NCBI GenBank assembly: GCA_036652695.1
Contig: JAVVVJ010000005.1
Span: forward strand, 12,700-76,699
From: Limiplasma sp036652695
Lineage (GTDB): Bacteria > Bacillota > Clostridia > Christensenellales > Aristaeellaceae
Reading direction: 5' to 3'
DNA: 64,000 nucleotides
Part shown: in pieces, positions 18,695-28,061 of the stretch
How positions within the stretch are numbered: the stretch's first letter is position 1
How the letters are laid out: the number at the start of each line of letters is the position of its first letter
The notes under the pieces: generated by a model
Database searches by the model: none
Seen by the model: only the letters and a program-made list of their open reading frames with translations
What the model was told of the DNA's origin: nothing
Translations under genes and position numbers: made by a program

Positions 18695-19957
18695 TTATGC
18701 GTCCACTGTCTCCCTTCGGACATCCGCATTAAGTGCGGAAAGCATATCCTCCAGCTTTTCGTAGCCTCGGTCAATCAGCTCCGCACGTTCCACAATGGTC
18801 TCGCCCCTTGCCCCAAGCCCCGCAAGGGTTAGCGCGGCGCCACCGCGCAAATCGCGCGCCGTCACGCACGCGCCGTACAGCGCCTCTACGCCCTGCACGA
18901 TGGCCATCCTGCCATTCACCATCACATTAGCGCCCATGCGGTTCAGATCGCCCGCGTGGGTAAAACGGTTCTCAAATACATTCTCCACCACCACGGAAGT
19001 TCCCTTTGCAATCGTCGCAAGCGCAAGCATTTGTACCTGCATATCGGTCGGGAAGCCGGGGTGTGGCTGCGTTTGAAGCTGCGCAAACGCGGTAAGCCTC
19101 TCCGGCGCGTTCAGCGTAACGCTCGTCTCCTGCTCGTTGATCTCGCAGCCCATTTCCCGCAGCTTGGCAAATACCGCGCAAAGGTCACAGCAGAGTACGT
19201 TGCGCAGTTTCACCGCGCCGCCGGTAATCGCGGCGGCAGCCAGCAGCGTGCCCGCCACAATGCGATCCGGCATAGGAGTATAACATACGCCGCGAAGCTC
19301 CGCTACACCTTCTACGCTGATGGTATGTGTGCCAGCACCGCTCACCTTTGCGCCCATGCGGTTCAAAAACTGTTGCAAATCCACAATTTCCGGTTCCCGC
19401 GCCACGTTGTGCAAACGCGTGACGCCGTTTAGAAGCACCGCCGCCATCATGACATTCTCCGTGGCGCCAACGCTTGGGTAATCAAAATGCACCGCACCTG
19501 CGCGCATTTGCCGCCCATCGCAATGGATAACGCCGCGCTCCTCCACGATCCGCACGCCCAGCTGTTTCAACCCGCTCAGGTGCAGATCAATGGGTCTCAT
19601 GCCAATTTCGCACCCGCCGGGAAAGGTAACCGTAGCGCGTCGGAAGCGCGCCAAAATTGGCCCCATCAAAAAAATGGACGAGCGAATTTTCTTTGCCAGC
19701 TCATCCGGCATTTCGTAGCGGCACAGCCCCTGCGGGTCGATCACCAGCGCCCCCTCTGAAGCCTGCACGCCGCAGCCCAGCATGCGCAGAATATCCCCCA
19801 TATAAGCGATATCGCTCAAATTGGGGCAGTTTTCTAGTGCCGTTGGTTTCCCGGTTAGGATCGAGGCCGCCATAATTGGCAATACCGCGTTTTTTGCACT
19901 ATGTACTGTCCATTCCCCATGCAGGCGTCTTCCGCCGCGAATTCGCAAGGTGTCCAT
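18695..19957 (-). CDS. murA: UDP-N-acetylglucosamine 1-carboxyvinyltransferase MurA
   Basis: First committed step of peptidoglycan synthesis: transfer of enolpyruvate from PEP to UDP-GlcNAc. A 420-residue EPSP-synthase-fold protein with SAKNAVLPIMAASIL near the N-terminus. The catalytic Cys is at about residue 116 in PGGCEIGMRPIDLH, the site attacked by fosfomycin. ATG 19957 follows GGAGGTGGAGGA. Finding murA inside the dcw cluster between ftsW and ftsQ is known from Clostridia. murG, murC and murB, which often occupy this place, are not here. Confidence 0.95.
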   Translation of the reverse strand: MDTLRIRGGRRLHGEWTVHSAKNAVLPIMAASILTGKPTALENCPNLSDIAYMGDILRMLGCGVQASEGALVIDPQGLCRYEMPDELAKKIRSSIFLMGPILARFRRATVTFPGGCEIGMRPIDLHLSGLKQLGVRIVEERGVIHCDGRQMRAGAVHFDYPSVGATENVMMAAVLLNGVTRLHNVAREPEIVDLQQFLNRMGAKVSGAGTHTISVEGVAELRGVCYTPMPDRIVAGTLLAAAAITGGAVKLRNVLCCDLCAVFAKLREMGCEINEQETSVTLNAPERLTAFAQLQTQPHPGFPTDMQVQMLALATIAKGTSVVVENVFENRFTHAGDLNRMGANVMVNGRMAIVQGVEALYGACVTARDLRGGAALTLAGLGARGETIVERAELIDRGYEKLEDMLSALNADVRRETVDA

Positions 19958-20028
19958 TCCTCCACCTCCGTCAAGCATTGCATACACCATCCTATGCCAT
20001 GCCCGATCATTTGTGAAAGAGGAAGGCG

Positions 20029-21168
20029 CTACCTCGCACAGTTGCGCGAAACCGAGAGCAAGATCCCTACCGATGCCATCAGCAGCGATATGGATGTTCC
20101 TCCAGCGCTGAAAAATGGCAGCGGCAGCCCCGTTGTAGGCAAAATGCCCACCACCACGCCAATGTTTAAAAACGCCTGCACAACAATCATCGCGGTGATT
20201 CCGGCTGCCAGCAGACAGCCGTAGCGATCAGGACAGCTTACGGCGATCCGCATACCCGCAAATGCAAATGCGATGAACAGCACAATCACCACGATGCACC
20301 CAAAGAGCCCAAAATCCTCCCCGACGATGGCGAAGATAAAATCGCTCTCCGGATACGGCAAATAGGAAAATTTCTGCCGCCCCTGCCCAAGCCCACGGCC
20401 GAACAGCCCGCCCGAGCCGATGGCAATCAGCGACTGCGCAAGCTGATAGCCCTCGTCGCTCATTTGAGCAAAGGGGTTGCGGAAGGAAAGCAGGCGCTCG
20501 CGGCGGTACGGCTCCGTCCATGCGTACAGGGCGCCCACGCATAGGCCGCCCACGCCCATCAGCGCCAAATACCGCCATTTCGCGCCTGCCAGCAGCAGCA
20601 TCAGCGCCGCCACAATCATGATGCTGCCCGCCGTGGAAAGGTTGGGCTGCTGAAAAATAAGCAAAAACATAGCCGCTGGTACCAGCAGCAGCGGCAGAAT
20701 GCCGCGCCAAAGCCGCTCCACCTGTTGAATGCGGTAGCTAAGCGTGGAAGCTAGGTAGAGGATGGAGGCGATCTTTGCAAGCTCTGAGGGTTGAAAGCTC
20801 ATGCCGGCAATGTTCAGCCAGCGCCTAGAGCCGTTCAGGTATACGCCGATGCCCGGAATCAGCACCAGCGTGAGCAGCCCCAAGCTTCCCGCCAAGCCCG
20901 CCACCACAATGCTCGGCTGACGCCAAAAGGTGTAGGGAATGCGGCTGGTGATCAGCATGAGCACCGCGCCCAGCCCTACACCAATCAGCTGCTTTTTGAC
21001 CTCCAGCAGCGCATCCCCATGATCGATCGCCTTATAGTACGTGGCGCTGAAAAGCGCCAGCAGGCCGCCCATCAGCAGCAGTGATACGATGAGCAGCAGC
21101 GTCCAATCCACGGGCGCGTGGCGCGCATGTAGCCTGCGCGCAATGGGTTCATTCGTCGGTTGAATCAA
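20029..21168 (-). CDS. ftsW: Septal peptidoglycan polymerase FtsW/SpoVE
   Basis: A 379-residue SEDS-family glycosyltransferase with about ten membrane helices that polymerises lipid II at the septum with its partner class B PBP. Conserved stretches include NGSRRWLNIAGMSFQPSE, KFSYLPYPESDFIFAIVGE and LPTTGLPLPFFSAGGTS. The start is TTG at 21168, 7 bases after GGAGG. It could serve vegetative division, sporulation or both; no second copy is visible. It lies between murD and murA in the cluster. Confidence 0.94.
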   Translation of the reverse strand: MIQPTNEPIARRLHARHAPVDWTLLLIVSLLLMGGLLALFSATYYKAIDHGDALLEVKKQLIGVGLGAVLMLITSRIPYTFWRQPSIVVAGLAGSLGLLTLVLIPGIGVYLNGSRRWLNIAGMSFQPSELAKIASILYLASTLSYRIQQVERLWRGILPLLLVPAAMFLLIFQQPNLSTAGSIMIVAALMLLLAGAKWRYLALMGVGGLCVGALYAWTEPYRRERLLSFRNPFAQMSDEGYQLAQSLIAIGSGGLFGRGLGQGRQKFSYLPYPESDFIFAIVGEDFGLFGCIVVIVLFIAFAFAGMRIAVSCPDRYGCLLAAGITAMIVVQAFLNIGVVVGILPTTGLPLPFFSAGGTSISLLMASVGILLSVSRNCAR

Positions 21169-21188
21169 AAAAGCCCCTCCCAGCGTTT

Positions 21189-21235
21189 GAAAGATGCTTG
21201 TCTTTTGTATATCGCATCTTTCCCAGCAGTGGGAA
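21189..21235 (-). repeat. Overlapping inverted repeats between murD and ftsW
   Basis: GAAAGATGC (21189-21197) pairs with GCATCTTTC (21214-21222). TTCCCA (21220-21225) pairs with TGGGAA (21230-21235). The two hairpins share three bases, so they exclude each other at their bases. Neither is followed by a T-run. Confidence 0.5.
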
Positions 21236-21245
21236 GGGCGGAAGA

Positions 21246-22607
21246 TTAGGAGAGTCGGTTGACTAGCTCCTTAAAAACTTGACCACGGTGCTCGTAATCC
21301 CGGAACATATCAAAGCTTGCGCATGCGGGCGAAAGCAGCACATTGCCCCCGGAAACTGCCAGCGCGCGTGCTTTTTCCACCGCGTCCTCCATGCTGTAGG
21401 CGCTTTGGATGTCGGTATAGCCCGCTTCCTCCAGCTGCTCCCGGATCTGCTTTGCGGTCTGCCCCATCACCACCACATGGGAGATCCTCTCCGACGCGCG
21501 GATGCAGGCGCAGAGCGGTGAAAAGTCCGTATGCTTATCGTAGCCGCCAAGCAGCAGCACCGTGGGCGCCTTCATGCTCTCCACGGCTTTGATGGTGCTA
21601 TCCACATTGGTGCCCTTGCTGTCGTTGATGAACGTAACGCCATCCACCACGCGCACCTTTTCAATGCGATGCTCCACGCCTGTAAAGGATTGCAGCGTAT
21701 GGCGGATGACCGGCGCAGGCACGCCCATAGCGGAAGCCATGGCCGATGCGGCAAGCGCGTTTTCCAAGTTGTGCGGTCCGGGGATCAAAACCTGATCCGC
21801 ATCGCAAATGGGCTTGCGAAGGCCGTCCCACTGCCAGATGAGCTTTCCATTTTCGATAGACGCGCCATTTTCCACAGGCTGCGTGCGGCTGAAAAACGCA
21901 ACGCGCGGCTTGAGCTTGGTCGCCATTTTCAGCAGTACGGGGTCGTCCATGTTGAGCACAGCAACATCCTGCGCGGTCATGTTTTCAAACAGGCGTTGCT
22001 TGCAGCGGATGTACTGCGCCATGCTGCCATGACGGTTCAAATGATCCTCTGTGATGTTGAGAAGCGCCGCCACGCGCGGGTGAAAAGTCTTGATGCTTTC
22101 CAGCTGAAAGCTGGACACCTCCACAACGGTGATATCGTCCTTTTTGGCGGAAATCGCCACCGAGGAGAGCGGGTAGCCGATATTGCCCGCAACATGCGTC
22201 ACGTGCCCGGCATTTTCGAAGATTTTGCCCAGAAGCGTGGTGGTCGTGGTTTTGCCATTGGTGCCTGAAATGGCCAGTATATCGCCCTGCATAAGCGAAT
22301 ACGCCAGCTCCAGCTCGCCAACCAGCGCAACGCCATGCTCCTTTGCCGCCAGCGGCAGAGGGGAGTCAATCGGCACGCCGGGGCTGATGACCACCAAATC
22401 CGCCTGCTTCAGCAGCTTTGACGGATCTTCGCCCAAGCGGAATTCGCACGCGGTATCGCGCAGTACATCCAGCTCGTCACCGAAGGCTTCCTCTTTTTTG
22501 GTATCCGAAAGGATAGGGATCGCGCCATGGCTCATCAGCAGCTGCGCGGCGGCAATGCCGCTGCGCGCCATGCCAACCACGAGCACCCGCTTTCTGCCAA
22601 GATACAT
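21246..22607 (-). CDS. murD: UDP-N-acetylmuramoyl-L-alanine--D-glutamate ligase MurD
   Basis: A 453-residue Mur ligase adding D-Glu to UDP-MurNAc-L-Ala. The N-terminal Rossmann segment VLVVGMARSGIAAAQLL, P-loop SGTNGKTTTTTLLG (about residue 108-121), the NITEDHLNRHGSM motif and FINDSKGTNVDS are all present. ATG 22607 is fixed by GGAGGTGAT 5 bases upstream; longer in-frame starts lack a ribosome site. It lies 32 bases after mraY in the dcw operon. Confidence 0.95.
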   Translation of the reverse strand: MYLGRKRVLVVGMARSGIAAAQLLMSHGAIPILSDTKKEEAFGDELDVLRDTACEFRLGEDPSKLLKQADLVVISPGVPIDSPLPLAAKEHGVALVGELELAYSLMQGDILAISGTNGKTTTTTLLGKIFENAGHVTHVAGNIGYPLSSVAISAKKDDITVVEVSSFQLESIKTFHPRVAALLNITEDHLNRHGSMAQYIRCKQRLFENMTAQDVAVLNMDDPVLLKMATKLKPRVAFFSRTQPVENGASIENGKLIWQWDGLRKPICDADQVLIPGPHNLENALAASAMASAMGVPAPVIRHTLQSFTGVEHRIEKVRVVDGVTFINDSKGTNVDSTIKAVESMKAPTVLLLGGYDKHTDFSPLCACIRASERISHVVVMGQTAKQIREQLEEAGYTDIQSAYSMEDAVEKARALAVSGGNVLLSPACASFDMFRDYEHRGQVFKELVNRLS

Positions 22608-22639
22608 GGGAATCACCTCCATACGTTTGTTTTTGTGCG

Positions 22640-23659
22640 TTACGGCACCAGTTTCAGCGACAGCAGCGAAATCAGGCACAAAACGCCTTCCACCACAGCG
22701 TACATCGCCACGATTTGCGGCTCGTTCATGCCGCTTAGCTCAAAATGATGGTGGATGGGGGACATTTTGAAGATGCGCTTGCCATGCGTTACTTTGAAAT
22801 AAACCCGCTGGATAATCACGCTTAGGGAGGACATGAACATCGTAAAGCACACCAGCAGCATAAAGATCGGCATGCGCAGGAGCATCGACATGCCCACCAT
22901 CGCGCCGCCGATGAACATGCTGCCCGTATCCCCCATGAACACAAGCGCGGGGTAATGATTAAAGCGCAGGAAGCCCATGCACGCGCCCGCAAGCGCCATC
23001 GCGAAAATCGCAAGGTTCTGATAGTTGCCCGCAAGCTCCGGCCCCATCGCAGCGGAAGCGGCAAGCGTCACAAATAGCGCGATCAAACCCCACGTAGCGC
23101 TACCGATAACCGTCACGCTGCTCAGCAGCCCATCCAAGCCATCCTGTAGGTTCGCGCTGTTGACCATAAAGATCATCACGCAGGTCATCAGCGGCACATA
23201 GAATACGCCCAAATCCCACTCGACGTTGAAAAACGGAATCAAAACCTTGCTGCCCACCATGGGGCTTAGGTAACAGTACAGCGAAAAAGCAACCGCCGTT
23301 AGCGTCTGCCCAATGATCTTTTGCCACCAGATCAAGCCCAGATTGCGCTTCTTGACCACCTTGATGTAGTCATCCACAAAGCCGACCAGCATGCTTAACA
23401 GCGATACCGCGATCAGCGCGAGAATAAAATCATCCTTGCCGTACCATGTGCCATGCGCAATGAGCGCCACGATGCACGTGACCGCCGCAAACATCAGCCC
23501 GCCCATGGTGGGCGTACCCTGCTTGGTCTTATGCCGATCCGGCCCAAGCTCATAAATCGTTTGCCCAAACTTGAGCTTGCGAAGCACCGGCAGCACGCGC
23601 GGCCCAATCAGCAGCATCGCAATCACGGATAAAATCAGCGCCAATATCAACCTTAGCAC
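22640..23659 (-). CDS. mraY: Phospho-N-acetylmuramoyl-pentapeptide-transferase MraY
   Basis: A 339-residue polytopic enzyme that transfers phospho-MurNAc-pentapeptide to undecaprenyl phosphate, giving lipid I. It shows the family pattern: HKTKQGTPTMGG near residue 42, the FVDDYIKV aspartates, NLQDGLDGL, and the C-terminal SPIHHHFELSG. The start is GTG at 23659, 9 bases after AAGGAG. murF, which usually sits between murE and mraY, is absent from the cluster. Confidence 0.95.
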   Translation of the reverse strand: MLRLILALILSVIAMLLIGPRVLPVLRKLKFGQTIYELGPDRHKTKQGTPTMGGLMFAAVTCIVALIAHGTWYGKDDFILALIAVSLLSMLVGFVDDYIKVVKKRNLGLIWWQKIIGQTLTAVAFSLYCYLSPMVGSKVLIPFFNVEWDLGVFYVPLMTCVMIFMVNSANLQDGLDGLLSSVTVIGSATWGLIALFVTLAASAAMGPELAGNYQNLAIFAMALAGACMGFLRFNHYPALVFMGDTGSMFIGGAMVGMSMLLRMPIFMLLVCFTMFMSSLSVIIQRVYFKVTHGKRIFKMSPIHHHFELSGMNEPQIVAMYAVVEGVLCLISLLSLKLVP

Positions 23660-23686
23660 AGTTGTTCACTCCTTGGTAATGGACGT

Positions 23687-25144
23687 TCAGGCGCGCATTT
23701 CATTCAGCAGCTCGCGCACGACGACCTTTTCATCAAACGGGCGCTTGACGCCCATGATTTCCTGATAGGTTTCATTGCCCTTGCCAGCGAGAATAATCAC
23801 ATCGCCCTCGCCGCCCATTTCAAGCGCATAGCGAATCGCTTCGCGGCGGTTCTCAATCACAACATACTTTCCCTTTGCCTTTTTCATCCCCGATTCGATG
23901 GATTTCAAAATCACATTGGGATCTTCGGTGCGGGGATTATCGCTGGTGAGAATGGAGAAATCCGCCAGTCGGCTCACGATTTCGCCCATCATGGGGCGCT
24001 TGCCGTGGTCGCGGTCACCGCCGCAGCCGACCAACACAATCAAGCGCCGCTTGGTAAAGGTGCGCACCGTGGTGAGCACGTTCTCCAGCGCGTCCGGGGA
24101 ATGGGCGTAATCCAGAATTACCTTGTAGGGCGTGCTGGTATCCAGCACCTCCACGCGCCCCGGAACGTTCTTTACGCTTTCCAGCCCTTCCTTAATAGCA
24201 CTGCGATCGATGCCCAAAATCATGGCCAGCGCCGCAGCCGCAAGGGCATTATAGACGTTGAACATGCCGGTCAGGTGCATGCTGATGGCCATCTCCTCCA
24301 CACCGCGCAGCAAAATGGAGAAGGAAACGCCGTCCTCGCTGATCTCAATATCCCGGGCGAACACATCAGCCTCGGAGCTAATGCCGTAGGTCAGATACGG
24401 GATCTTGATCTGCTGAAGGATGCGGTCGGTGGTTTCATCATCCGCGTTAAGCGCCGCGTTTTGCACCGCGCCATGCAGAAAAAAGCCGCATTTGGTTTGA
24501 AAGTAATTTTCCATGGTGCCAAAGTAATCGAGGTGATCCTGCGAAAGGTTGCTGTAGGCGGCAGCCTCAAACGAAACGCCATCCAAGCGGTGCATATCAA
24601 TGGCGTGCGCGCTGGCCTCCATGCTCACGGCCTCCACGCCCGCGTCACGCATTTGGCGCAAGCAGCGGTGCAGCTCAATCGGGTCTGGCGTGGTCATGTT
24701 GCTGGGCACATGAGTCTGCCCGATCATATTGCCCGTGGTGCCAATCAGCCCGGTCATGAGACCCGCGTGCTCTAAAATGGCCTTGACAAGATAGCTGGTA
24801 GTGGTTTTTCCCTTGGTGCCCGTGATGCTTACCATGCGCATTTCCCGCGCCGGATGCCCATAAAATGCCGAGGCGACATGCGCCATAGCGGCTCGCGTGT
24901 TCTCAACGCGCACCTGAGGCAGCGGCAGATCAACAAAGCGCTCCACAATCAGCGCGATGCAGCCGCTTTGCGCGGCCTGCGCCGCAAAGTCGTGCGCATC
25001 AAATCGAGCGCCGCTGATGCAGAAAAACAAACCATTGGTCACCGTCTCGCGGCTTGAAATCGCCAACGAGCCGATCTCAACGGCCATGTCTCCGCGCGTC
25101 TCCAAAACGCCGGGAACATCAGTCAGCAAGTTCTTGAGTAGCAT
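23687..25144 (-). CDS. murE: UDP-MurNAc-tripeptide synthetase MurE (meso-DAP type)
   Basis: A 485-residue Mur ligase adding the third stem-peptide residue. ATP-binding GTKGKTTTSYL is at about 108-118, the carbamylated-Lys region follows, and DNPR is at about 402-405. DNPR is the motif of enzymes that use meso-diaminopimelate rather than lysine, so this bacterium probably has mDAP peptidoglycan. ATG 25144 lies 7 bases after GGGGGA. The gene overlaps the end of the PBP gene by 26 bases. Confidence 0.95.
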   Translation of the reverse strand: MLLKNLLTDVPGVLETRGDMAVEIGSLAISSRETVTNGLFFCISGARFDAHDFAAQAAQSGCIALIVERFVDLPLPQVRVENTRAAMAHVASAFYGHPAREMRMVSITGTKGKTTTSYLVKAILEHAGLMTGLIGTTGNMIGQTHVPSNMTTPDPIELHRCLRQMRDAGVEAVSMEASAHAIDMHRLDGVSFEAAAYSNLSQDHLDYFGTMENYFQTKCGFFLHGAVQNAALNADDETTDRILQQIKIPYLTYGISSEADVFARDIEISEDGVSFSILLRGVEEMAISMHLTGMFNVYNALAAAALAMILGIDRSAIKEGLESVKNVPGRVEVLDTSTPYKVILDYAHSPDALENVLTTVRTFTKRRLIVLVGCGGDRDHGKRPMMGEIVSRLADFSILTSDNPRTEDPNVILKSIESGMKKAKGKYVVIENRREAIRYALEMGGEGDVIILAGKGNETYQEIMGVKRPFDEKVVVRELLNEMRA

Positions 25145-27284
25145 CGGTATTCCCCCATCCTGATGGATTTGGTAGTGCAAAGGTCACCGTGACCACCGTA
25201 TCGGGCGGCATAAACTCGCCAGCCGCGGGCACCTGCGCGGTGGCAAAGCCGCTGCCGTCAATCTCCATCGCAAGCCCGCGCTGCCTGCACAATGCGCCCG
25301 CCTGTGCAATGGAAAGCCCGCGCACGTCCGGCACGCAAACCAGCGATTCGGCGCTTGGAAGCTCCTCCGCATAGGTATAGAGCATCACCTGTCCGCCTGA
25401 AATGAGCTTCGCGCCGCCGCTTGGCATTTGCGCGGTAACCACATCGCCCGCGCCGTCATCCAGCACGCGGAAGCCCTGATCCGCAATCGCCTTGCGCGCC
25501 TCCCATAGCGGCATTCCCACTACGCTTTGCACCACAAGCTCCTCGCGATCGTCATTGGCAGTCGGCTGACAGCCTAAATACGGTAACACATCCGCGAGGA
25601 TTTGTCTAGCGAAGGGTGCGGCGGTGGTTCCCCCATAATCCACGGGCGTATCCGCCTCATCCACAATCACCAGAAGCGCAATGCGGGGATCATCCGCCGG
25701 TGCAAAGCCGAAAAACGAGCCGATATGCACGTTGCGCACGATTTTGCCTTCCTTGTATACCTGCGCTGTGCCCGTCTTTCCACCAATGCGATACCCCTCG
25801 ATGCGGGCGTTCTTCGCGCCGCCGGTGCTCACCACATCCTCCAGCAGCTGGCGCATCGTAGCGGACGTCTGTTGAGAAACGGGCGTAGCAACCACCTTAG
25901 GCTGCGTGCGGTAAAGCGCCGCGCCATCCGGCGAAACGGCCTCCTTGAGCAGGTAGGGGCGCATGAGATGACCGCCGTTGATCGCCGCGCACGCGGCTGT
26001 GAGCATTTGCAAGGGCGTTACCGCGACGCTTTGCCCAAATCCGATGCGCGCTAGGTCCACATTCTTTACGGAGTTTGCGGGTATTAGTATACCACTTCCC
26101 TCCCCCTGCAAGTCAACATTCGTTTTTCGCCCAAGGCCGAAAGCATGCAGATACTGATACATGCGTTCCGTGCCAAGGCGGAGCGCCAGCTCCACAAACA
26201 CCGGGTTGCAGCTGTTTTGCAGGCCTTGCGCCATGGTTTCGGCCTTGTGAGGGCTTCCCCAGCAGCGGATGGTATCGCCGTCTACCTTAATCTTAGCAGA
26301 GCAGTAAAACGAATCGTCGGGAGTGGTAACGCCCGCATCCAGCGCGGCGGCAGCCGTAACGACCTTGAAGGTGGAGCCGGGCTCGTACGCATCGGAGATG
26401 AGGCGGATGCGCATGAGGCTTTGCAGCGCGTCCGCCTGTTCGCGCGGCGGGTTGTTGGGATCATAATCCGGCTTGCTGCACATGGCGAGGATTGCGCCCG
26501 TATACGGATCCATCGCAATGGCGTGTACAGCCTGCGCGCGATTGACATCATAGCATTCGCGCATCGCTTTTTCCACGATCTCCTGAATGGTGGCATCAAT
26601 GGTGAGCTTGATGGCGTTGCCATCCTGCGGCTCAATATAGAGGTTGCCGCTATCGTAGATGGGCTGCGCTTTTCCATCCACGCTGCGCAGGCTTGTACCC
26701 GCCGTGCCGCGCAAAAGCTCCTCATACTGCTGCTCAAGCCCGCTTTGACCAACGCTGTCCACATTGGTAAGCCCCAGCGTCTGCGTAAGAAAAGTGCCGC
26801 GCGAATACACCCTGCGCACATCCTCATCAAAGATCAGCGCCTTGAGCTCCGCAGCCACCGCCGTGTTGGCGCTCGCCTGCAAAAGGCGCAGCTCGTCCGC
26901 TTTTTCGCGCGTCACCTGACGTTTGAGCATAATGGAGGCCTTGGTTTGATCGGCAAGCTTGCGCGTGACGCTTTCCTCTGAAATATCCAATATCGGGCAT
27001 ACCGTTTGCGCAAACAAAGATATGTCCGATATTTTGCGCGGGTTTGCGCTTACAATATACGCCGTGGCGCTCACCACCAACGTTTGGCCATGCGTATCCA
27101 AGATGTTGCCGCGCCGCGCGTACACCGTGCCTTCCCGCGTCCACTGCCGGATGCCGCGCGCCGTAAGGCTTGCCGATTCCGACGTTGTCAGATAGGCAAT
27201 ACGCGCCATCAACAGTACCAGCAAACAAACCAATAGGACAAGCAGGATAAAAACGCGCTTGCGGATATGCAGCTCGGTCGGCAT
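25119..27284 (-). CDS. Class B penicillin-binding protein with two PASTA domains (FtsI/SpoVD)
   Basis: A 721-residue transpeptidase that crosslinks septal peptidoglycan. It has an N-terminal membrane anchor (about 11-28), a PBP dimerisation domain, then the transpeptidase domain with STFK (Ser about 304), SCN (about 358) and KTG (about 503). Two C-terminal PASTA repeats follow at about 583-637 and 650-703. Bacillus PBP2B has two PASTA domains and SpoVD one, so by this count it resembles the vegetative division enzyme. Assignment between the two roles is uncertain. ATG 27284 follows GGGGGAAG. It is the expected partner of ftsW. Confidence 0.93.
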   Translation of the reverse strand: MPTELHIRKRVFILLVLLVCLLVLLMARIAYLTTSESASLTARGIRQWTREGTVYARRGNILDTHGQTLVVSATAYIVSANPRKISDISLFAQTVCPILDISEESVTRKLADQTKASIMLKRQVTREKADELRLLQASANTAVAAELKALIFDEDVRRVYSRGTFLTQTLGLTNVDSVGQSGLEQQYEELLRGTAGTSLRSVDGKAQPIYDSGNLYIEPQDGNAIKLTIDATIQEIVEKAMRECYDVNRAQAVHAIAMDPYTGAILAMCSKPDYDPNNPPREQADALQSLMRIRLISDAYEPGSTFKVVTAAAALDAGVTTPDDSFYCSAKIKVDGDTIRCWGSPHKAETMAQGLQNSCNPVFVELALRLGTERMYQYLHAFGLGRKTNVDLQGEGSGILIPANSVKNVDLARIGFGQSVAVTPLQMLTAACAAINGGHLMRPYLLKEAVSPDGAALYRTQPKVVATPVSQQTSATMRQLLEDVVSTGGAKNARIEGYRIGGKTGTAQVYKEGKIVRNVHIGSFFGFAPADDPRIALLVIVDEADTPVDYGGTTAAPFARQILADVLPYLGCQPTANDDREELVVQSVVGMPLWEARKAIADQGFRVLDDGAGDVVTAQMPSGGAKLISGGQVMLYTYAEELPSAESLVCVPDVRGLSIAQAGALCRQRGLAMEIDGSGFATAQVPAAGEFMPPDTVVTVTFALPNPSGWGNTDATQELAD

Positions 27285-27383
27285 GCTTCTTCCCCCATTA
27301 TGCGTGATAGAGGGATGTATGCAAAGCATGCTTAGGTTATGTATGATTCGACGCAACTCGCCCGGCCATCGCAAAAGGAGGCG

Positions 27384-28019
27384 TTAGTTTCCATTGCTCG
27401 CAAGGGTGGGCGCGCGCGTCGCGCTGGTCTGCGCGCTTAGCGCCGCCTCAGCGGACTGCGGCGCGGCCTCAACGCTCTCGCCCGGGCGCGTATCCACCGC
27501 CACCAGATGAATTGCCTCGGCAGATTCGGCGGGAATCATGTTCAGGTTGCGCGCGGCGGCATAGCAGATGGTCGCGGCGTCCGATGCCTCGGCAATCTGC
27601 TCCTTGATCTGCTCGTTAGCGGCGATGCACTCCTCCATCTTGCCCTCCAGCCGGTTGATCACCTTTTGCCGATCGGCAATCGTACCCTGCTGCACAAGCA
27701 CGGCAATGCCGCACACAAACAGCACAAACGCCACCAAAAAGATTGCAAAGCGCATCGATACCCGCACCCCGCCCTTGCTCAGCTCATGGTGCATGTCGGC
27801 GCTAATGCGCTGCTCCTCTTTTTCTAAGCGTTCCATTTCCAGCCGCATGTTCTGCGTGCGGCAGCGACGCTGCCGATCTGGCTTCAAGCTTCCCGTTTGA
27901 ATATCCAAGTCGCTGCCCGGCAGATAAACGCTATTGGATACCGACATGCGCCCCGTAGGCACATAACGGCCCGAATTGTCATTCACATAGCTATCATAAA
28001 TGGGCGTATACTGTGCCAT
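27384..28019 (-). CDS. ftsL: FtsL-like septum formation protein
   Basis: A 211-residue bitopic protein between mraZ and the PBP gene, the normal site of ftsL. A cytoplasmic N-terminus of about 85 residues precedes one membrane helix (FAIFLVAFVLFVCGIAVLVQ, about 91-110). A short coiled coil follows (KVINRLEGKMEECIAANEQIKEQ is heptad-like). The Ala/Ser/Thr-rich tail is of low complexity. FtsL proteins are poorly conserved, so the call rests on position and topology. Both the N-terminal and C-terminal extensions are long for this family (about 110 residues). Confidence 0.75.
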   Translation of the reverse strand: MAQYTPIYDSYVNDNSGRYVPTGRMSVSNSVYLPGSDLDIQTGSLKPDRQRRCRTQNMRLEMERLEKEEQRISADMHHELSKGGVRVSMRFAIFLVAFVLFVCGIAVLVQQGTIADRQKVINRLEGKMEECIAANEQIKEQIAEASDAATICYAAARNLNMIPAESAEAIHLVAVDTRPGESVEAAPQSAEAALSAQTSATRAPTLASNGN

Positions 28020-28061
28020 GTTCCCACTCTCCTTCTTCTTTTTACTTGTTGCAGCGCTCTG

